Position numbers and translations under genes: made by a program
The notes under the pieces: model-generated
The model's database searches: none
What the model was told of the DNA's origin: nothing
Seen by the model: the letters and a program-made list of their open reading frames with translations, nothing else
Shown here: one piece after another, positions 19,831-30,937 of the stretch
Layout: each line of letters starts with the position of its first letter
Position numbering within the stretch: position 1 is the first letter of the stretch
Source: Aradus depressus
Lineage: Eukaryota; Arthropoda; Insecta; Hemiptera; Aradidae
Direction of reading: 5' to 3'
Assembly (NCBI GenBank): GCA_963662175.1
Contig: OY759223.1
Span: 12,006,249 to 12,070,248 of the forward strand
DNA length: 64,000 bases

Positions 19831-20756
19831 GTAATTTTTTTTTTTTTTTCAATATTATACTTTATTTTAATTTTTTTTTTCACGTGAAAACGTCTATTCG
19901 CTCGTTAAGCACAGTGATAGCCGGTCAAACTTTCCTGTGTTACAAAATATCGTCAGATTTCAATCGCTAATAACTACGAGACTAATAATGCGATAACAAC
20001 GGTTGAGGTCACAATGGATAGAGCATGTCTGTACGTGTTTGTTGTGCAGTGTTTGTTTTGCCTGTGACGTTATCGGGTTAGTGTGGGCGCCGGCGGATGA
20101 TTGTTGCGAATTAGCGTTGTGTAAAATTAGAAATTAGTGTAGCGTGATAACGCGTTTAGATAGGACGTTGATTACCGTTGACCGAAATATATGTAAACAT
20201 CGGTATTATAGTATATTGAAAATTGTAAAAAAATTAAAGATGTCTCATATGAATCGTAAATATGCGCGGAATCATAGAAAACGCAAATCAGAGGAAAGTT
20301 CGCATCAAAAGGAATTTTAAAAACCTAAAAAGTCTAGTGTCGAGCAAATGCAAGAGCTACGGCAGCATCGAAAAGAAAATGAAAAACATTAAGGCGTAGT
20401 CAATACAGTGTGAGGTGTACGTGTGTTACTTTAGCTACCACAGACCCTTGCCATATGCAATAAACTTGTGATTTATCTATTCTGTAACCATACTACTCTG
20501 TATAACCATTGTATTAAAGAGATTGATAATTACATATTAATACGAAACACTTGCTATGATTTTATCCCGACGTTTTCACGGAAAATCTACGGCATGGACC
20601 TTGACTACGCCTTAATGTTTTTTTTTTTTGGAAAGTTGCCTTACGTAAGTTACCTTACCTAAACTTTCACGTTAAGTGACCAAACTTTGCGTGATGAATA
20701 AATAAAACATTCATTCATAATCATATGTTTCAAATGTTTTTGATTTTTTTTTACAG
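19831..20756 (+). other. intron 18
   Basis: Most of it is a possible DNA-element remnant bounded by inverted CGTGAAAACGTC words (about 19881-20581). The last 170 bp is T-rich with repeated TTACGTAAGTTACCTTACC words. Acceptor TTTTTTTTACAG. Confidence 0.6.
19881..20581. mobile_element. possible DNA-transposon remnant
   Basis: Left end CACGTGAAAACGTC and right end GACGTTTTCACGG are inverted. Less AT-rich interior carries a short frame from ATG at 20240 (start MSHMNRKYARNHRKRK) that stops at a TAA and resumes as basic, Gln/Glu-rich sequence. I recognise no family, and no target duplication is evident. Confidence 0.35.
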
Positions 20757-20951
20757 ACGTATGTGAGGGGAAGAAGTGCGGACTAAACGCAGAGTGTAAC
20801 GCTGTTAATCATGAAGGTTTGTGTGCTTGTAATGCAGACTATGAAGGTAATCCTAACGACAGAAGGGTTGGATGTCGTCCAAAACCAATCCCTTGTAAAT
20901 CACACAACGACTGCCCTCACAACAGACACTGCTATGGAAACTTCTGCAGAA
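20757..20951 (+). CDS. dpy: dumpy exon 19: EGF + DPY
   Basis: Phase 1-1. EGF VCEGKKCGLNAEC with CNADYEGNP, then DPY PCKSHNDCPHNRHC. Donor CAGAAGTAAGT. Confidence 0.88.
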
Positions 20952-21985
20952 GTAAGTAGACAATCAGTTTATTGTGTAAATTCAAATAAATCAGTGACAC
21001 TATTTCTTATTAGCGAGAAGCGGAACTCGGCTCATCTTGAGATAAAACAAACTATAGGTGAATCATGTATTTTGGACTGTTCAAAAGTGGGATGGGGGTG
21101 AGTTGCGATGTTCCCCCTCCTCCTCTCCAGAAAAGATCTTTGCAATGGTGTCACCCCATACAAATACCTCTGTCCCATAGGAACTTTTTTGGGGGGGGCT
21201 TGCCGAACTCCGTGGAGGCCACGACACCCTTTCGCTGAATCGTCCGGGAAAAGAGGGCCTAACAAGTTTATTATATAATTACATCGAATAAAATAAAAAT
21301 AAAATAATTACATTCAGTGGTCAAGCAGTACCCACGAAGAGTCCGTACGTACATATATTTCCTGGAAATATGCATAGGTCGTTCGGCCATCCGATGATCG
21401 TGACCCCCGCTGTTGCCATTTCTCCACAACGATCCTGTCTGAGTCAGACTACAACTCTGCGATCTGTGTCATTATAGTGGAAAGTTAATAAAATAAATAA
21501 AAACAAAGAACCTAATTAACTTTTATATTGTCTAATTCCATAAAAATATATATACAAAGTGTATCGGTTAAAAATTACTTTTGAACTGTATGCTGACAAT
21601 GGCGAGGGCCGAAACCGATACAATTTATGTAGGTATATATTTTTATGGAATTAGATAATAAAACAATTAAAAAAGTTCTTGGTCTTATTCATCTTCAGAG
21701 TGTATAGTTTTTTAGTTAATCTATGTAATAATAAAACACAACATAAATCCAAGTTATTTTAATATAAATTAATTATAATAAAAATGCAAATATACAGATT
21801 TACATAATTTTAAACATACAAACCGGATCTCCTTTCTTAAAAGTAAAAAAAAGTCACAAAAGGGGACGAAAGTTCTTTAAGATTGAGAAAAAATATAATC
21901 TTCTTTAAATGGTAGTTTTTTTAAATTACTGATAGGACCTTTCTTTCTACTCAGCTAACGTAATGTTCTACTTTGAATCTTCCAG
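20952..21985 (+). other. intron 19
   Basis: Holds a fold-back element at about 21521-21663. A GC-richer stretch at about 21100-21470 (for example GGAGGCCACGACACCC and TCGTTCGGCCATCCGATG) looks like degraded repeat but is unidentified. The rest is AT-rich. Confidence 0.65.
21521..21663. repeat. short fold-back (MITE-like) element
   Basis: Left arm TTTTATATTGTCTAATTCC through ATAAAAATATATAT to TGTATCGGTT; right arm is its inverse, AACCGATACAATTT through ATATATTTTTATGGAATTAG. The loop is about 43 bp. No frame. Confidence 0.8.
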
Positions 21986-22168
21986 CATCGTGCAAGTCCC
22001 ATTCAGAATGTGGTCTTGAGGAACAGTGTCTTCTTGGACATTGCTCAAACCCTTGTCTAGATGTCAGCACCTGCGGTCTCAATGCTCATTGCCGTATTGT
22101 GGATCACATCAAGCAGTGTTCTTGCCCTCCTGGATTCACTGGAAATGATTTGATTGAGTGTGTCAGAA
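21986..22168 (+). CDS. dpy: dumpy exon 20: DPY + EGF
   Basis: Phase 1-1. DPY SCKSHSECGLEEQC, EGF LDVSTCGLNAHC with GFTGND. A single 86-bp intron separates it from exon 21. Confidence 0.88.
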
Positions 22169-22254
22169 GTAAGTACAACTCTTCTATATAGACCCTTATT
22201 TTTTTTTTTTTTTTTTTCTATATAATAATAATTGACAATCATGTTTGTAAACAG

Positions 22255-22386
22255 TTCCAGAGTCGTGTACAACTAAAGAAGACTGCGGAATTAAGGGTTC
22301 TTGTGAAGAGAATGTATGTCGTCACGTTTGCGATGCTGATAATGAATGTGCTCTTAACGAAAAATGTTTGAAAGGAAATTGTATTC
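22255..22386 (+). CDS. dpy: dumpy exon 21: two DPY-type modules
   Basis: Phase 1-1, 44 codons, no EGF. Units SCTTKEDCGIKGSC and CDADNECALNEKC. Too short and Met-less to be picked up as a stand-alone frame; recovered from phase and Cys spacing. Confidence 0.86.
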
Positions 22387-22955
22387 GTAAGTATTCCCTT
22401 ATGTAATATTTTCAGAAACTTATCAAGTTGTCAATAAATGAGGAGTATCGGCAATATAGTTTCGCAAATCTTCCAGGAAGTGTAAAAAATTGATTTGTTA
22501 TAAAATATAGCAAAATAAGTAATCTTTGTTATTTATTTCGATAAAATATTGATCTGAGGCAAAGAAAATTAACAATAATAAATATCTTTTAAAAATTGTT
22601 ATTATTTTTGTATTTGCTGCCTTTCGCAACAAACTGTTGGATGTCTTGCCTCTTATAACTAAGTACTATTGATTGAAGAAGAAAATAGGAATTTATTTAA
22701 GCACTGGAATGTAGAACGTTTTTGTTATTCTTATTTTCTTTTTATGAACCTAATTCCATCGGAAAAACTGCACTTTTTTTTGTTCTCCAAAATAGGTAAA
22801 TTGCCTTTCTCAGATAGATAATTCAAAATAGCTCCTCCTGTTTCTATAAAATATTGAATTTTTGTCACATTGCGATTCTTATTCATGCAGGCTTCTTTCC
22901 TCCAAACTATTGTGATAGGGTACATTATTAAAAATATTTTATTTTTTATGTTAAG
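22387..22955 (+). other. intron 21
   Basis: AT-rich, phase 1. No repeat or gene recognised. The acceptor TTTTATGTTAAG is ordinary but short on pyrimidines. Confidence 0.72.
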
Positions 22956-23471
22956 TGACGTGCCGGGTGGACAATGACTGCTTCTTGGGCCATATCTGCC
23001 TACACAATATGTGCATGTACGGCTGTCACTCGGACGACGACTGCAGCGCCTCGGAGTCATGTCGAGAGAACAGATGTGTCAACCCTTGCACCGAATCCAC
23101 CTGCGGGCCGAATGCTCTCTGTTCAGTGACCAACCAACGTGCTGTCTGCTCATGTCGGTCGGGCTTCGTGCCCAATCCCACTCCAGGGGTGGCCTGTGTT
23201 CGAGCTCCAGCCCCTCCATGTAAGGAGAACCGAGACTGTGGCCAAGGTGCCGTCTGTACCAGTGGAGTCTGTCGACCTGTTTGTGCCTCCGACGTTAGCT
23301 GTCTGGCCAATGAGAAGTGTGATCTGGCTGTGGGTGTTTGTCGGCCCGTTTGTCGGCGAGATGATGACTGCCGTAGTGGGGAGCTATGTCAAAATTTTGC
23401 CTGTACTTTGGGCTGTCGGAGTGATTTTGGATGTCTTCAGGACAAAGCTTGTGTCAATTCAAAGTGTATTG
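22956..23471 (+). CDS. dpy: dumpy exon 22: DPY x2, EGF, DPY x4
   Basis: Phase 1-1, 172 codons. DPY-type TCRVDNDCFLGHIC and CHSDDDCSASESC, EGF CTESTCGPNALC with SCRSGFVPNP, then PCKENRDCGQGAVC, CASDVSCLANEKC, CRRDDDCRSGELC and CRSDFGCLQDKAC. The four trailing DPY-type units follow each other without EGF. Confidence 0.9.
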
Positions 23472-24129
23472 GTAAGTAAAAACATTAAGTTTCCTCTCAA
23501 TCCGATAGTCTTATACATATGATTGGGACGTGAATTCCGGGGAAAAAGGAGATCGAAAGATTATTGTAAGGGAAAGAATATACACACGCAGCTACCTGTC
23601 AATATTTCCACTATATTAGTCAACATTTACAGGATTCTAGTTCCCCTTCTTACAGCATTATCTAGTGCATTATATTACCAATATAGTGATAAATTGTGAT
23701 CAATATTGTGATAATAGTAATCTTTATTGTCGGGACTGAGCCCAATACACAATTTACGGTTTGTTAAGTATACTTTTTTTAAATATATTTACTTATTTAA
23801 ATAATAATAATATTAATAATAAATGCATACAGGTATATTTACATAATCTATAACTAAGAGGAAGAATAATTATAACTAAGCGTGAATATTCAACAAGACA
23901 TTGAACAGAAATTAAAAACTTAGTTTAAACAATATAATACAATAATCTGTTTAGGGACTTATCAATTTTGCTTCTACTCAGAATATAAGTTTTAATTTAT
24001 TTATTTTTTCTATTTTATTTATGAAGGTTGGCTGAACTCCTTCCAGTAAGAGTAAATCTTAAATAAATTTTATTTGTTTCAATTAATTAAACTTATCTAT
24101 AATGTATTACTTGTTTTTTTTTTTTGCAG
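23472..24129 (+). other. intron 22
   Basis: AT-rich, phase 1, with an AATAATAATATT-type run near 23800. No gene or element recognised. Acceptor TTTTTTTTGCAG. Confidence 0.75.
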
Positions 24130-24331
24130 ATCTGTGTGATTCCCCCACAGCTTGTGGCACCAATGCCAAATGTACAATGAGCAGTCACCAGAAAGTCTGT
24201 CAATGTCCTGAAGGACTGACTGGGGATCCTAACGCTGGCTGTAGACCTCCATCATTGTCCTGTCAAGTCAAATCTGACTGTCCTTCAACTAAAATCTGCT
24301 ATGGCAACACTTGCGCCACTTCTTGTAGAAC
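24130..24331 (+). CDS. dpy: dumpy exon 23: EGF + DPY
   Basis: Phase 1 to phase 2. EGF LCDSPTACGTNAKC with GLTGDP, DPY SCQVKSDCPSTKIC. The donor AGAAC|GTAAGG leaves AC, completed to Thr by the A at 25556. Confidence 0.86.
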
Positions 24332-24719
24332 GTAAGGGATCATTCGAAACTTAACTTTATAAAAAAAATGTATGTACACCTATTTTTTTCAGCCCGAATA
24401 GGAAGAGGGGGATCAGTGGAGGGACTATCGATTGTAAAGGATTGAACCAATGGCCATAGGAAATACAAAACTTGTAATTTGTATCTGGATTAATTTCCTA
24501 TAACTCAGTGTCCGACCTATGCCGTCCGCATAGAATTATTAGATCAGTGAATATATCTGAAAATGTTGTCCAGTTTTGAGCAGTTCTCCTTAGTTCTTTG
24601 ACATCTTGGTTAAGTTAGCTTATCTGAAAAGAACACACAATATCCTGCGATGCCGAATAATGCACACTTTGCTTCTACCCTTGACTTTTCTTCTTCCCCA
24701 TGCATTGATTGCAGCATTG

Positions 24720-24952
24720 TGAAGAATACCTGTTAAACTTCAGCAAAATCGACCGAAGGGAGGTTTCAGGGGAGGGGGCTCAAATCCAAAACCCTGATAA
24801 CTGTCGATGTACTGAGTTTATTGACACATAATTTAGTATGAGGATTTCAGAGCCCTTATATAAGTCAACTATTGAAGGGGGAGCAAAATATTAGTTGAAT
24901 AATTCTTTCTGGGGAAGTACATTGCAAGTGATTTATCGACGACTTTTTTTTA
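24720..24952 (+). repeat. dispersed family A, 3' half
   Basis: Contains CAGCAAAATCGACCGAAGG, ACTGTCGATGTACTGAG, GTATGAGGATTTCAGAGCC, TCTGGGGAAGTACATTGC and GATTTATCGACGACTTTT in family order. Confidence 0.75.
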
Positions 24953-25069
24953 AATATTGCTAACTATTACTTGTTGCGATAAAGGTCTAGAATTGTCTTC
25001 TATTATTTTTTATTTATTATTATTTTTTTTAATTAGGCGCATCGACTGCAGAGGCCATTAGCGCCAGCA

Positions 25070-25470
25070 CAACTATTATTATAGTAGATAGGATGACATC
25101 TTGTGGCTAAGGCTATCTCTCTGGATATTAGCTATTCCTCCACGAATGGCACCATATAATTTGTTGGTGATATAGTCTAGTGTTTCGCAAGAATTGCAGC
25201 AGCTGGGATGTGTAGGTCGAGCTATCTTTCAGCACTGCTCGAGCATCGTGAGGCAGTCCATCTCTTTCTCGGTAGGGTTTGAGAGCTTCACAGGACTGAA
25301 GTATGGGAGACAGAAAGTTCTTCCTTGCATAGTGGACATCTCGGTGGGTGTCTCCGCAACGACATGTGGACATGGGTTAGCCAAGTGTGTCCAATTCTTA
25401 GCCTCGTCAGGACCATTCTTTCTTTTCGGGAAAGAGACGTCACATCAGGAGTGTCGATTCGGGTTTTATC
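25070..25470 (-). pseudogene. probable LINE 3' coding remnant
   Basis: Less AT-rich than its surroundings. On the minus strand one frame reads PPRCPLCKEELSVSHTSVL, like the CxxC...VxHxL zinc-knuckle motif found near the C-terminus of many Jockey/R1-type LINE proteins. Several stops interrupt the flanking frame. The call is by motif only. Confidence 0.4.
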
Positions 25471-25555
25471 CGACCTCAGAAAAGTATTACACTCCTCTCA
25501 TTGCTTTTGTCATTTATATAATTGTCTTTTATTTATTCAATGATTATTATTTTAG

Positions 25556-25731
25556 AGATATTGGCTGCCTATCGGACGAAAGATGTCTCAAGGGGATCTG
25601 TAAAGCTGTCTGCAACAGCGATGCTAAGTGTGGTCCTGGTCAGATCTGCGAGAACAGAGTTTGTGAACTGGGCTGTCGTAGCGACAACGTTTGTCCAAGT
25701 AGTCAAGCGTGTATAGACAAACAATGTCGAG
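25556..25731 (+). CDS. dpy: dumpy exon 24: three DPY-type modules
   Basis: Phase 2 to phase 1. Joined to exon 23 it reads CRTDIGCLSDERC, then CNSDAKCGPGQIC and CRSDNVCPSSQAC. No EGF. A longer upstream open frame is intronic and carries the LINE remnant. Confidence 0.86.
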
Positions 25732-26519
25732 GTGAGTTTTTACTTCTATTTTTTTCTTTAAACTAAAAAAAGAAAACCTGAGTCCAACTAGTACTGTTAA
25801 AGTTATGCGCAAACTTCATGTCTGTGTGTTTATGGCAAAAAAGGAAGTAATGAAATTTCATTGGCTAATTTTTTTAATGTAAACGGCCATGGACATCCTT
25901 GATAGGCGAATAAACGTATCTGGCATATTCCTTCATCTCTGCAAGATACTATTTATTGATTCATTTTATCCAAAAAAAAATTAAGCGTTAGAGCAGGCAA
26001 ATCTTTTACTGCCTCCAACTATACGAAGTGTACGGGTAGTTATGTAATCTAATCGGTCAGAAATTTTATGCGGAGTTTTCAACGGAATTTTATGTTTTCC
26101 GACTTCCAAATTCCGAAAATTAAAAAAAAAAAAATTCTGTATGTCTGTGAACACGATAGCTCCCGATAAAATGAATGTATCGATGCGAAATTTTATATGT
26201 GTTTTCAGAACCATGTAAGGACAACACCTATTAATTTTCATCCAAATCGGGCAAAGGGAAGGGGGAATTAGGGGGAGTTAACACAAAACCTTTAATAACT
26301 GTCATTGTAATGAATGTATCGACACAAAATTGCATATGCAAATTCAAAGTCCTCTAGGAAAAGTCACCGACTACTTTTTTTAATTTTTGAGGGAGTATCA
26401 GATTTTTCTGACACTCCTAGCGGGCGCATGAGAGTTGACCATAGGGTTTTACATAATATTTAGCTCATGAGATATGTATATATATATATATGACGTTTTG
26501 AGCTCCGACTAATTTTCAG
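25732..26519 (+). other. intron 24
   Basis: Phase 1. Contains a family A copy (about 26005-26425) and a TA run near 26477-26491. The first 250 bp is AT-rich with nothing recognised. Confidence 0.75.
26005..26425 (+). repeat. dispersed family A, forward copy
   Basis: Shows the left end ATACGAAGTGTACGGGTAG then GTTATGTAATC, GTTTTCAACGGAATTTTATG, GAACACGATAGCTCCCG, ATGAATGTATCGATGCG and CATCCAAATCGGGCAAAGG. Confidence 0.78.
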
Positions 26520-26791
26520 ATCCTTGCGAAGCTACAACGACCTGCGGCTCCTGCGCTCAGTGTGTGGTTGTGAACCACGGTGTCCAGTGCAGCTGTCCCC
26601 AGGGATCTGTTGGTAACCCCCTCGTGGCCTGTTCCCTGCCTCCTACCAGATGTGATGGTTCCTGTCTCTGTGACGAGGGTACTGGCTACTGTCGGACCAA
26701 GTGTTCCACTAAAAGAGACTGTGGCTGTGGACAGCTCTGCGCCAGTGGGTATTGTGCTGCTACCTGCTCCCCTGCAAAGTCATGTCTTCCG
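26520..26791 (+). CDS. dpy: dumpy exon 25: EGF, Cys-rich segment, DPY-type modules
   Basis: Phase 1 to phase 0. EGF PCEATTTCGSCAQC with GSVGNP, an unusual CDGSCLCDEGTGYC stretch, then CSTKRDCGCGQLC and the start of CSPAKSCLP. The donor CCG|GTCAGT is on a codon boundary and exon 26 continues GQLC. Confidence 0.85.
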
Positions 26792-26923
26792 GTCAGTAGT
26801 TTACCGTTACGCTAAATACGTTCTTGGTTTCTATTTATAAGATACCTAATTTTGTGCCTGAATAGCCTGATTTCGAGCTCTTTGTCAGTTGGAATTTCAA
26901 CATATTCCTTTGAATGTTTCCAG

Positions 26924-27326
26924 GGCCAGTTGTGTAATGACGGGATCTGTGCCAGCGGCTGCAGTCGGGACACTGACTGTCCTAACGACCGCTCCTGCAG
27001 TGAGGGCCATTGTCGGGACCCGTGTCATGCCAGCCGATCTCCATGTGGCCTCAACGCACAGTGTCGTATCTCTGATCATCGGGCCGTTTGTCTGTGTCCT
27101 CCTGGCTCTCGTGGTGATCCCACCCGCTCCTGTAAACCATTCTCTTGTCTTAAAGATGAGGACTGTGAGTCGGGCAAGTCGTGTGGCTCGGACAATGTCT
27201 GTCGGAATCCGTGCACTCAAGGCAAGCCTTGTGGGATCAATGCACAGTGTAAGGCGTCTGATAGACGGGCTTTGTGTTCTTGTCCACCCGGCTTTCATGG
27301 CAACCCTCTCACCGAATGCAAGCAAG
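26924..27326 (+). CDS. dpy: dumpy exon 26: DPY x2, EGF, DPY, EGF
   Basis: Phase 0 to phase 1. GQLC closes the exon 25 module, then CSRDTDCPNDRSC, EGF ASRSPCGLNAQC with GSRGDP, DPY SCLKDEDCESGKSC, EGF CTQGKPCGINAQC with GFHGNP. Acceptor TGTTTCCAG. Confidence 0.9.
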
Positions 27327-28143
27327 GTGAACATTATTAAAACCTTAGTTTTTCTATATTCTTAGTCGATGTCGTTGACGGAAGATGAGCTTCTAAGGAC
27401 ATTTTTCAGAGCTGATCAAGTGTTAAGATTTGTTTTAGTTTTCAGTGAAACAAAATTGATTTTACAGAAATAAGTATCACAGTGTATAAATACAGTGCAT
27501 CTCAATAAAACAATTTATATTCACAAATAAAGTAGAGAGTTTTTGGTTTTGGATAACATATAAAAATCACTCTTCTGCTGTCGTCTTGCTGAAATGTTCA
27601 ATGGAAACGAGTTCGGTTTTTCATTTTGGCGAAAAAATATATTTGTACCTACGCGCTCTTCCCGCAATGTTCTCAATGTTGTATTTTAGTCACTTGGAGA
27701 AATTGATCATTTCATGAAGTCCTCAGATGGCACTTCGGACTGATCTGTCGGATAATTTGGAGCATTTTTTTTAGCGATCACGAGTTAATTAATGTGACCT
27801 ATAATGAACCGAATTTAAATTTTGTGAAAATTCATGAACATACAATAATTACAATTTTCAATGTCTAAGTTGAGAAACGCGGACATATTGTGGAAACTTG
27901 TAACTTTTTTTTTTTTTTTTTAACATTTTTCGGGAAAAACGCTTAAAAATTGCTGTCCCACACCCTTATCACCAAAAGGATCTCTCAGAAAAATCGGAAA
28001 AAAAATCATGAACATTGAGAATTAGGTGTAAATTGAGCCAAAATTATCAGGATTGAAAAATTCTAGCTTGATCAATTGTTATAAACAATTTAATTCTTTC
28101 TCAAGGTATAAGGAACAACTTTTGTCCTTAACACGTTTAATTT

Positions 28144-28278
28144 AATTGGGGGCTGATCGCACGGGATACTAATTGGGGGCTGATCGCACGGGATACTAAT
28201 TGGGGGCTGATCGCACGGGATACTAATTGGGGGCTGATCGCACGGGATACTAATTGGGGGCTGATCGCACGGGATACT
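28144..28278. repeat. perfect minisatellite, 27 bp x 5
   Basis: Five head-to-tail identical copies of a 27-bp unit that starts AATTGGGGGCTGATCGCACG and ends GGATACT. There are no spacers, so it is not CRISPR-like. The next AATTG starts a sixth copy that breaks off at once. Confidence 0.95.
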
Positions 28279-29059
28279 AATTGTTTTTAAATTATTTAAA
28301 TATTACACCATCGTAATGTTTAGTTATAAACTAAGACATATTTGCTGAGTGCGAATCGTTCATTTCAACTGGCTAATCTCCGTAACTTTACTATCAGGAA
28401 TTTGTTTATTCTGAAATATTTTCTCATATAAGACATGAGGATTATGTATACATTTCTTGTTAATAGATAATATTAAAAAACGAAGAAAGAAAATGTTTGT
28501 TCTATTTCTTTAATGAAGATTTTATTACACTAATAAAGAAAAACAGCATTCATAGAATATAGAAATCAAATTCCTATTTCCCAGCTCAACAAACTTCCAT
28601 CAACAACTAATTTCAAAGTAAATAAAAAAAAAAAAAAGTAATAAATGAGAAAAACAAATCAATTAAAGACACAAACCGTAATGTCATTACGGTCGTCACT
28701 TCTTAATCACTTACAGTAAATGGTTCCCTTATAATAACGGTATAAGAGATTGTGGCTATTCCATTATCTTGTTTTTTTTCTCCAATTTGTCCTGGCTTTC
28801 AGGTTGATAAGGTCAAAATGAAGTAATTCTTGAATCTTAAAGTAATTAATTAATTTAAAGTATAAGTAAAGAAGAAAAAAAGTCACCGGCAATTTACTTT
28901 ACAATATTTCCCCATACAATTAATCAATTAAGTGTTCGCTCTCCCTCCATAGCCAATCGACCTTATGGAGTTCTGGATACAGTAACTGAATGTCGTGTTC
29001 ATTCATTTAGTACATCGTTAGTTATTGTAGTTTTTGTGTTTATATATTTTTTAAATTTT

Positions 29060-29122
29060 ATGGATAACTAGCCATAATATATATTTCCATATAGACGGAA
29101 ATATTCTATGGCTAGTTATCTA
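29060..29122. repeat. imperfect palindrome
   Basis: GATAACTAGCCATAATATAT and TATTCTATGGCTAGTTATC face each other around CCATATAGACGG, giving a hairpin with a stem of about 25 bp. Confidence 0.8.
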
Positions 29123-29335
29123 TAATTCAATATATTCTTGTTATATATATGTATATATATAATGTAAATGAATTTGGAAATTTGGAAGACATTGATGTGT
29201 TATTCTGTGTTCACAAATTGGGACATCCTTCCTCCACCATAATTGCACTCATCACACTATTATTAAATGCATTTATTATTGTACTTCCACAATTGAATGA
29301 TTTTCATATATTATTGGAGATCTTTTTGACTGCAG

Positions 29336-29587
29336 GTCCGGGAGAAACATGCGCACGCAATCCGTGTGGACTAAACACCAAGTGTAAAGACATCCCAGGT
29401 GGTTATGAGTGCAGCTGTTCCTCTGGATGCACTGGGGACCCCTACCGTGGTTGTATATGTCAGGACACGCGGATAGACCATTGTGCCGGAGCAAAGTGTG
29501 GCATGAATGCAGGCTGCAAGCCCAAAGGAGATGGCTACCAGTGTTTCTGCCCACTCGAATATCCTCTTGGTGATCCCAAAGTTAAAT
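29336..29587 (+). CDS. dpy: dumpy exon 27: two EGF modules
   Basis: Phase 1-1. EGF TCARNPCGLNTKC with GGYEC and GCTGDP, then EGF HCAGAKCGMNAGC with LGDPKVKC. Donor AAATGTAAGT splits a Cys codon. Confidence 0.88.
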
Positions 29588-30517
29588 GTAAGTATTTATA
29601 TGCACTTATAGCATTAACTTTCTATAGAAGTTGCTCTGGAAACGTCATGTAATTTGGGGCTTTAAGGCAAATGATCAAAGGAGAAAATACATAGGTAAAT
29701 CACTGTCAATGTACTTCCCCAGCACGTTTGCGATCTCCATTCAAAACTAAAAATTAATAGTTGAAATGTTAAAATCTAGTATATGAATAAAATTCGTTGA
29801 CCGACTTAATATCTTCTCCCAAAAAAAATATTTTGAGGGTGTTTTGGGGGACATTATAAGGAAACGTTTCCCAAAATTTGGTGCCATTTGATGAGGTCAG
29901 AAAAAAATTATGGAGATGTGAAAAGCGTACTTTTTGACAAAACAGTAATCTTTAAACGCAAGTAATTTTGACCAAATTTAACGCGGTTTAAAAATTTAGA
30001 AACCTTATGAACAGCCAAAAAAAATCAGCCTGAACAATAGTGTCTACGATAAAATTGGATGGTAATTTTAAAATATGCTTTTTGTTAGCAAAACAACGAT
30101 TATACGTTTTGGTGTCGCATTTGGTCAATTTTGAATATTAAATTCTTAATCTGGTTGCGAATGAAAGTTGAATAAAATACGAAGAGATTGAGACCTATAA
30201 GAAGCAAAACGAAGCAACTCTCGACAAATGGCTTACTATCGAAAATTGCTTAAAATCGCCCAATTCCCGAAATTTAAAAAATCATAAGTGGTAAAGGGGG
30301 GGTCGGGGGAGGCTAAAATTATTGGAAACTTCATTTTTCATAGAGTACTATCACTTAAAAAAAATTGAATATATATATTTTCTCTTCCTTCCTTCTATGA
30401 ATAGATAAATTGAATATTCGCTCTATAATAAGGCCACCTGTCATTGGGCGAGCAGTATATTGGTGGGTGACTTTGTAATAAATAAATAAATACATGACTT
30501 TATTTTCATTTTTCTAG
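29588..30517 (+). other. intron 27
   Basis: Contains a short reverse family A end (about 29690-29760, AATGTACTTCCCCAGCACG). The rest is AT-rich sequence with short G-runs near 30295-30310 and nothing else recognised. Confidence 0.7.
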
Positions 30518-30649
30518 GCATTAGAAGAGGCGATTGTCGAACTGAAGGCTGTGGTGTGAACGCAGTTTGTACTGAGGTTGATATGGATCAATTTGAATGT
30601 AAGTGTCCCCCAGGAACCAAGGGTAAACCTCAAGTCCACTGTAAACCAG
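30518..30649 (+). CDS. dpy: dumpy exon 28: one EGF module
   Basis: Phase 1-1, 44 codons. EGF DCRTEGCGVNAVC with CKCPPGTKGKP. Its final G joins the AG at 33150 to make Glu. Confidence 0.87.
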
Positions 30650-30791
30650 GTAAGAAGAGTTCATTTTTAAAACACTATGCACAAAATAACAATAATTGTT
30701 ATAAATTTCGTATTAATTACACAATAAATAATAAGACATTAGTTGAGAAGAGATGCCATGAGGTGCATGTGCAATATTTTTGGAGTATGAG

Positions 30792-30937
30792 ATAATCCTC
30801 ATACTATATTTTGTGTCGATACATCCATTACATAAGCAGTTATTAGATTTTTTAAAATAAAATTTCTTTGAAAAGCCATTGAATTTTTGACCGATTACAT
30901 AATTTCCCCTATACTTCGTATAGCTGTAGAAGAAAAT
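30792..30937 (-). repeat. dispersed family A, reverse, internally deleted
   Basis: Minus-strand reading shows the left end ACGAAGTATAGGGGAAATTATG with ATCGGTCAAAAATTC, then jumps to AACTGCTTATGTAATGGATG and GTATGAGGATTATC, so the middle is missing. Confidence 0.7.

Larger units (their letters stand above)
24332..25555 (+). other. intron 23 (phase 2), with family A and LINE remnants
   Basis: Contains a partial family A copy (about 24720-24952) and a reverse-strand LINE-like remnant (about 25070-25470). The first 380 bp holds nothing recognised. The acceptor TATTATTTTAG overlaps an AGAG, so an AG two bases downstream is the only close alternative and breaks the frame. Confidence 0.72.
27327..29335 (+). 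other. intron 26
   Basis: About 2 kb, phase 1. It holds the 27-bp minisatellite (28144-28278), a small reverse family A scrap near 28925-28960 (TCAATTAAGTGTTCGCTCTC), a hairpin at about 29060-29122 and AT-rich filler. The open frame from 29149 into exon 27 is intronic before 29336. Confidence 0.75.

Noticed and set aside
25194..25555. N-terminal extension of exon 24
   Set aside because: The frame is open by chance and overlaps an antisense LINE remnant; the acceptor at 25554-25555 and phase match to exon 23 place the exon start at 25556.
28144..28278. CRISPR-like array
   Set aside because: The five 27-bp units are contiguous with no spacers, in an insect intron.
29149..29335. N-terminal extension of exon 27 (hydrophobic stretch resembling a membrane segment)
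   Set aside because: It precedes a good TTTTTGACTGCAG acceptor and the phase-1 join to exon 26; the hydrophobic residues come from T-rich intron sequence.
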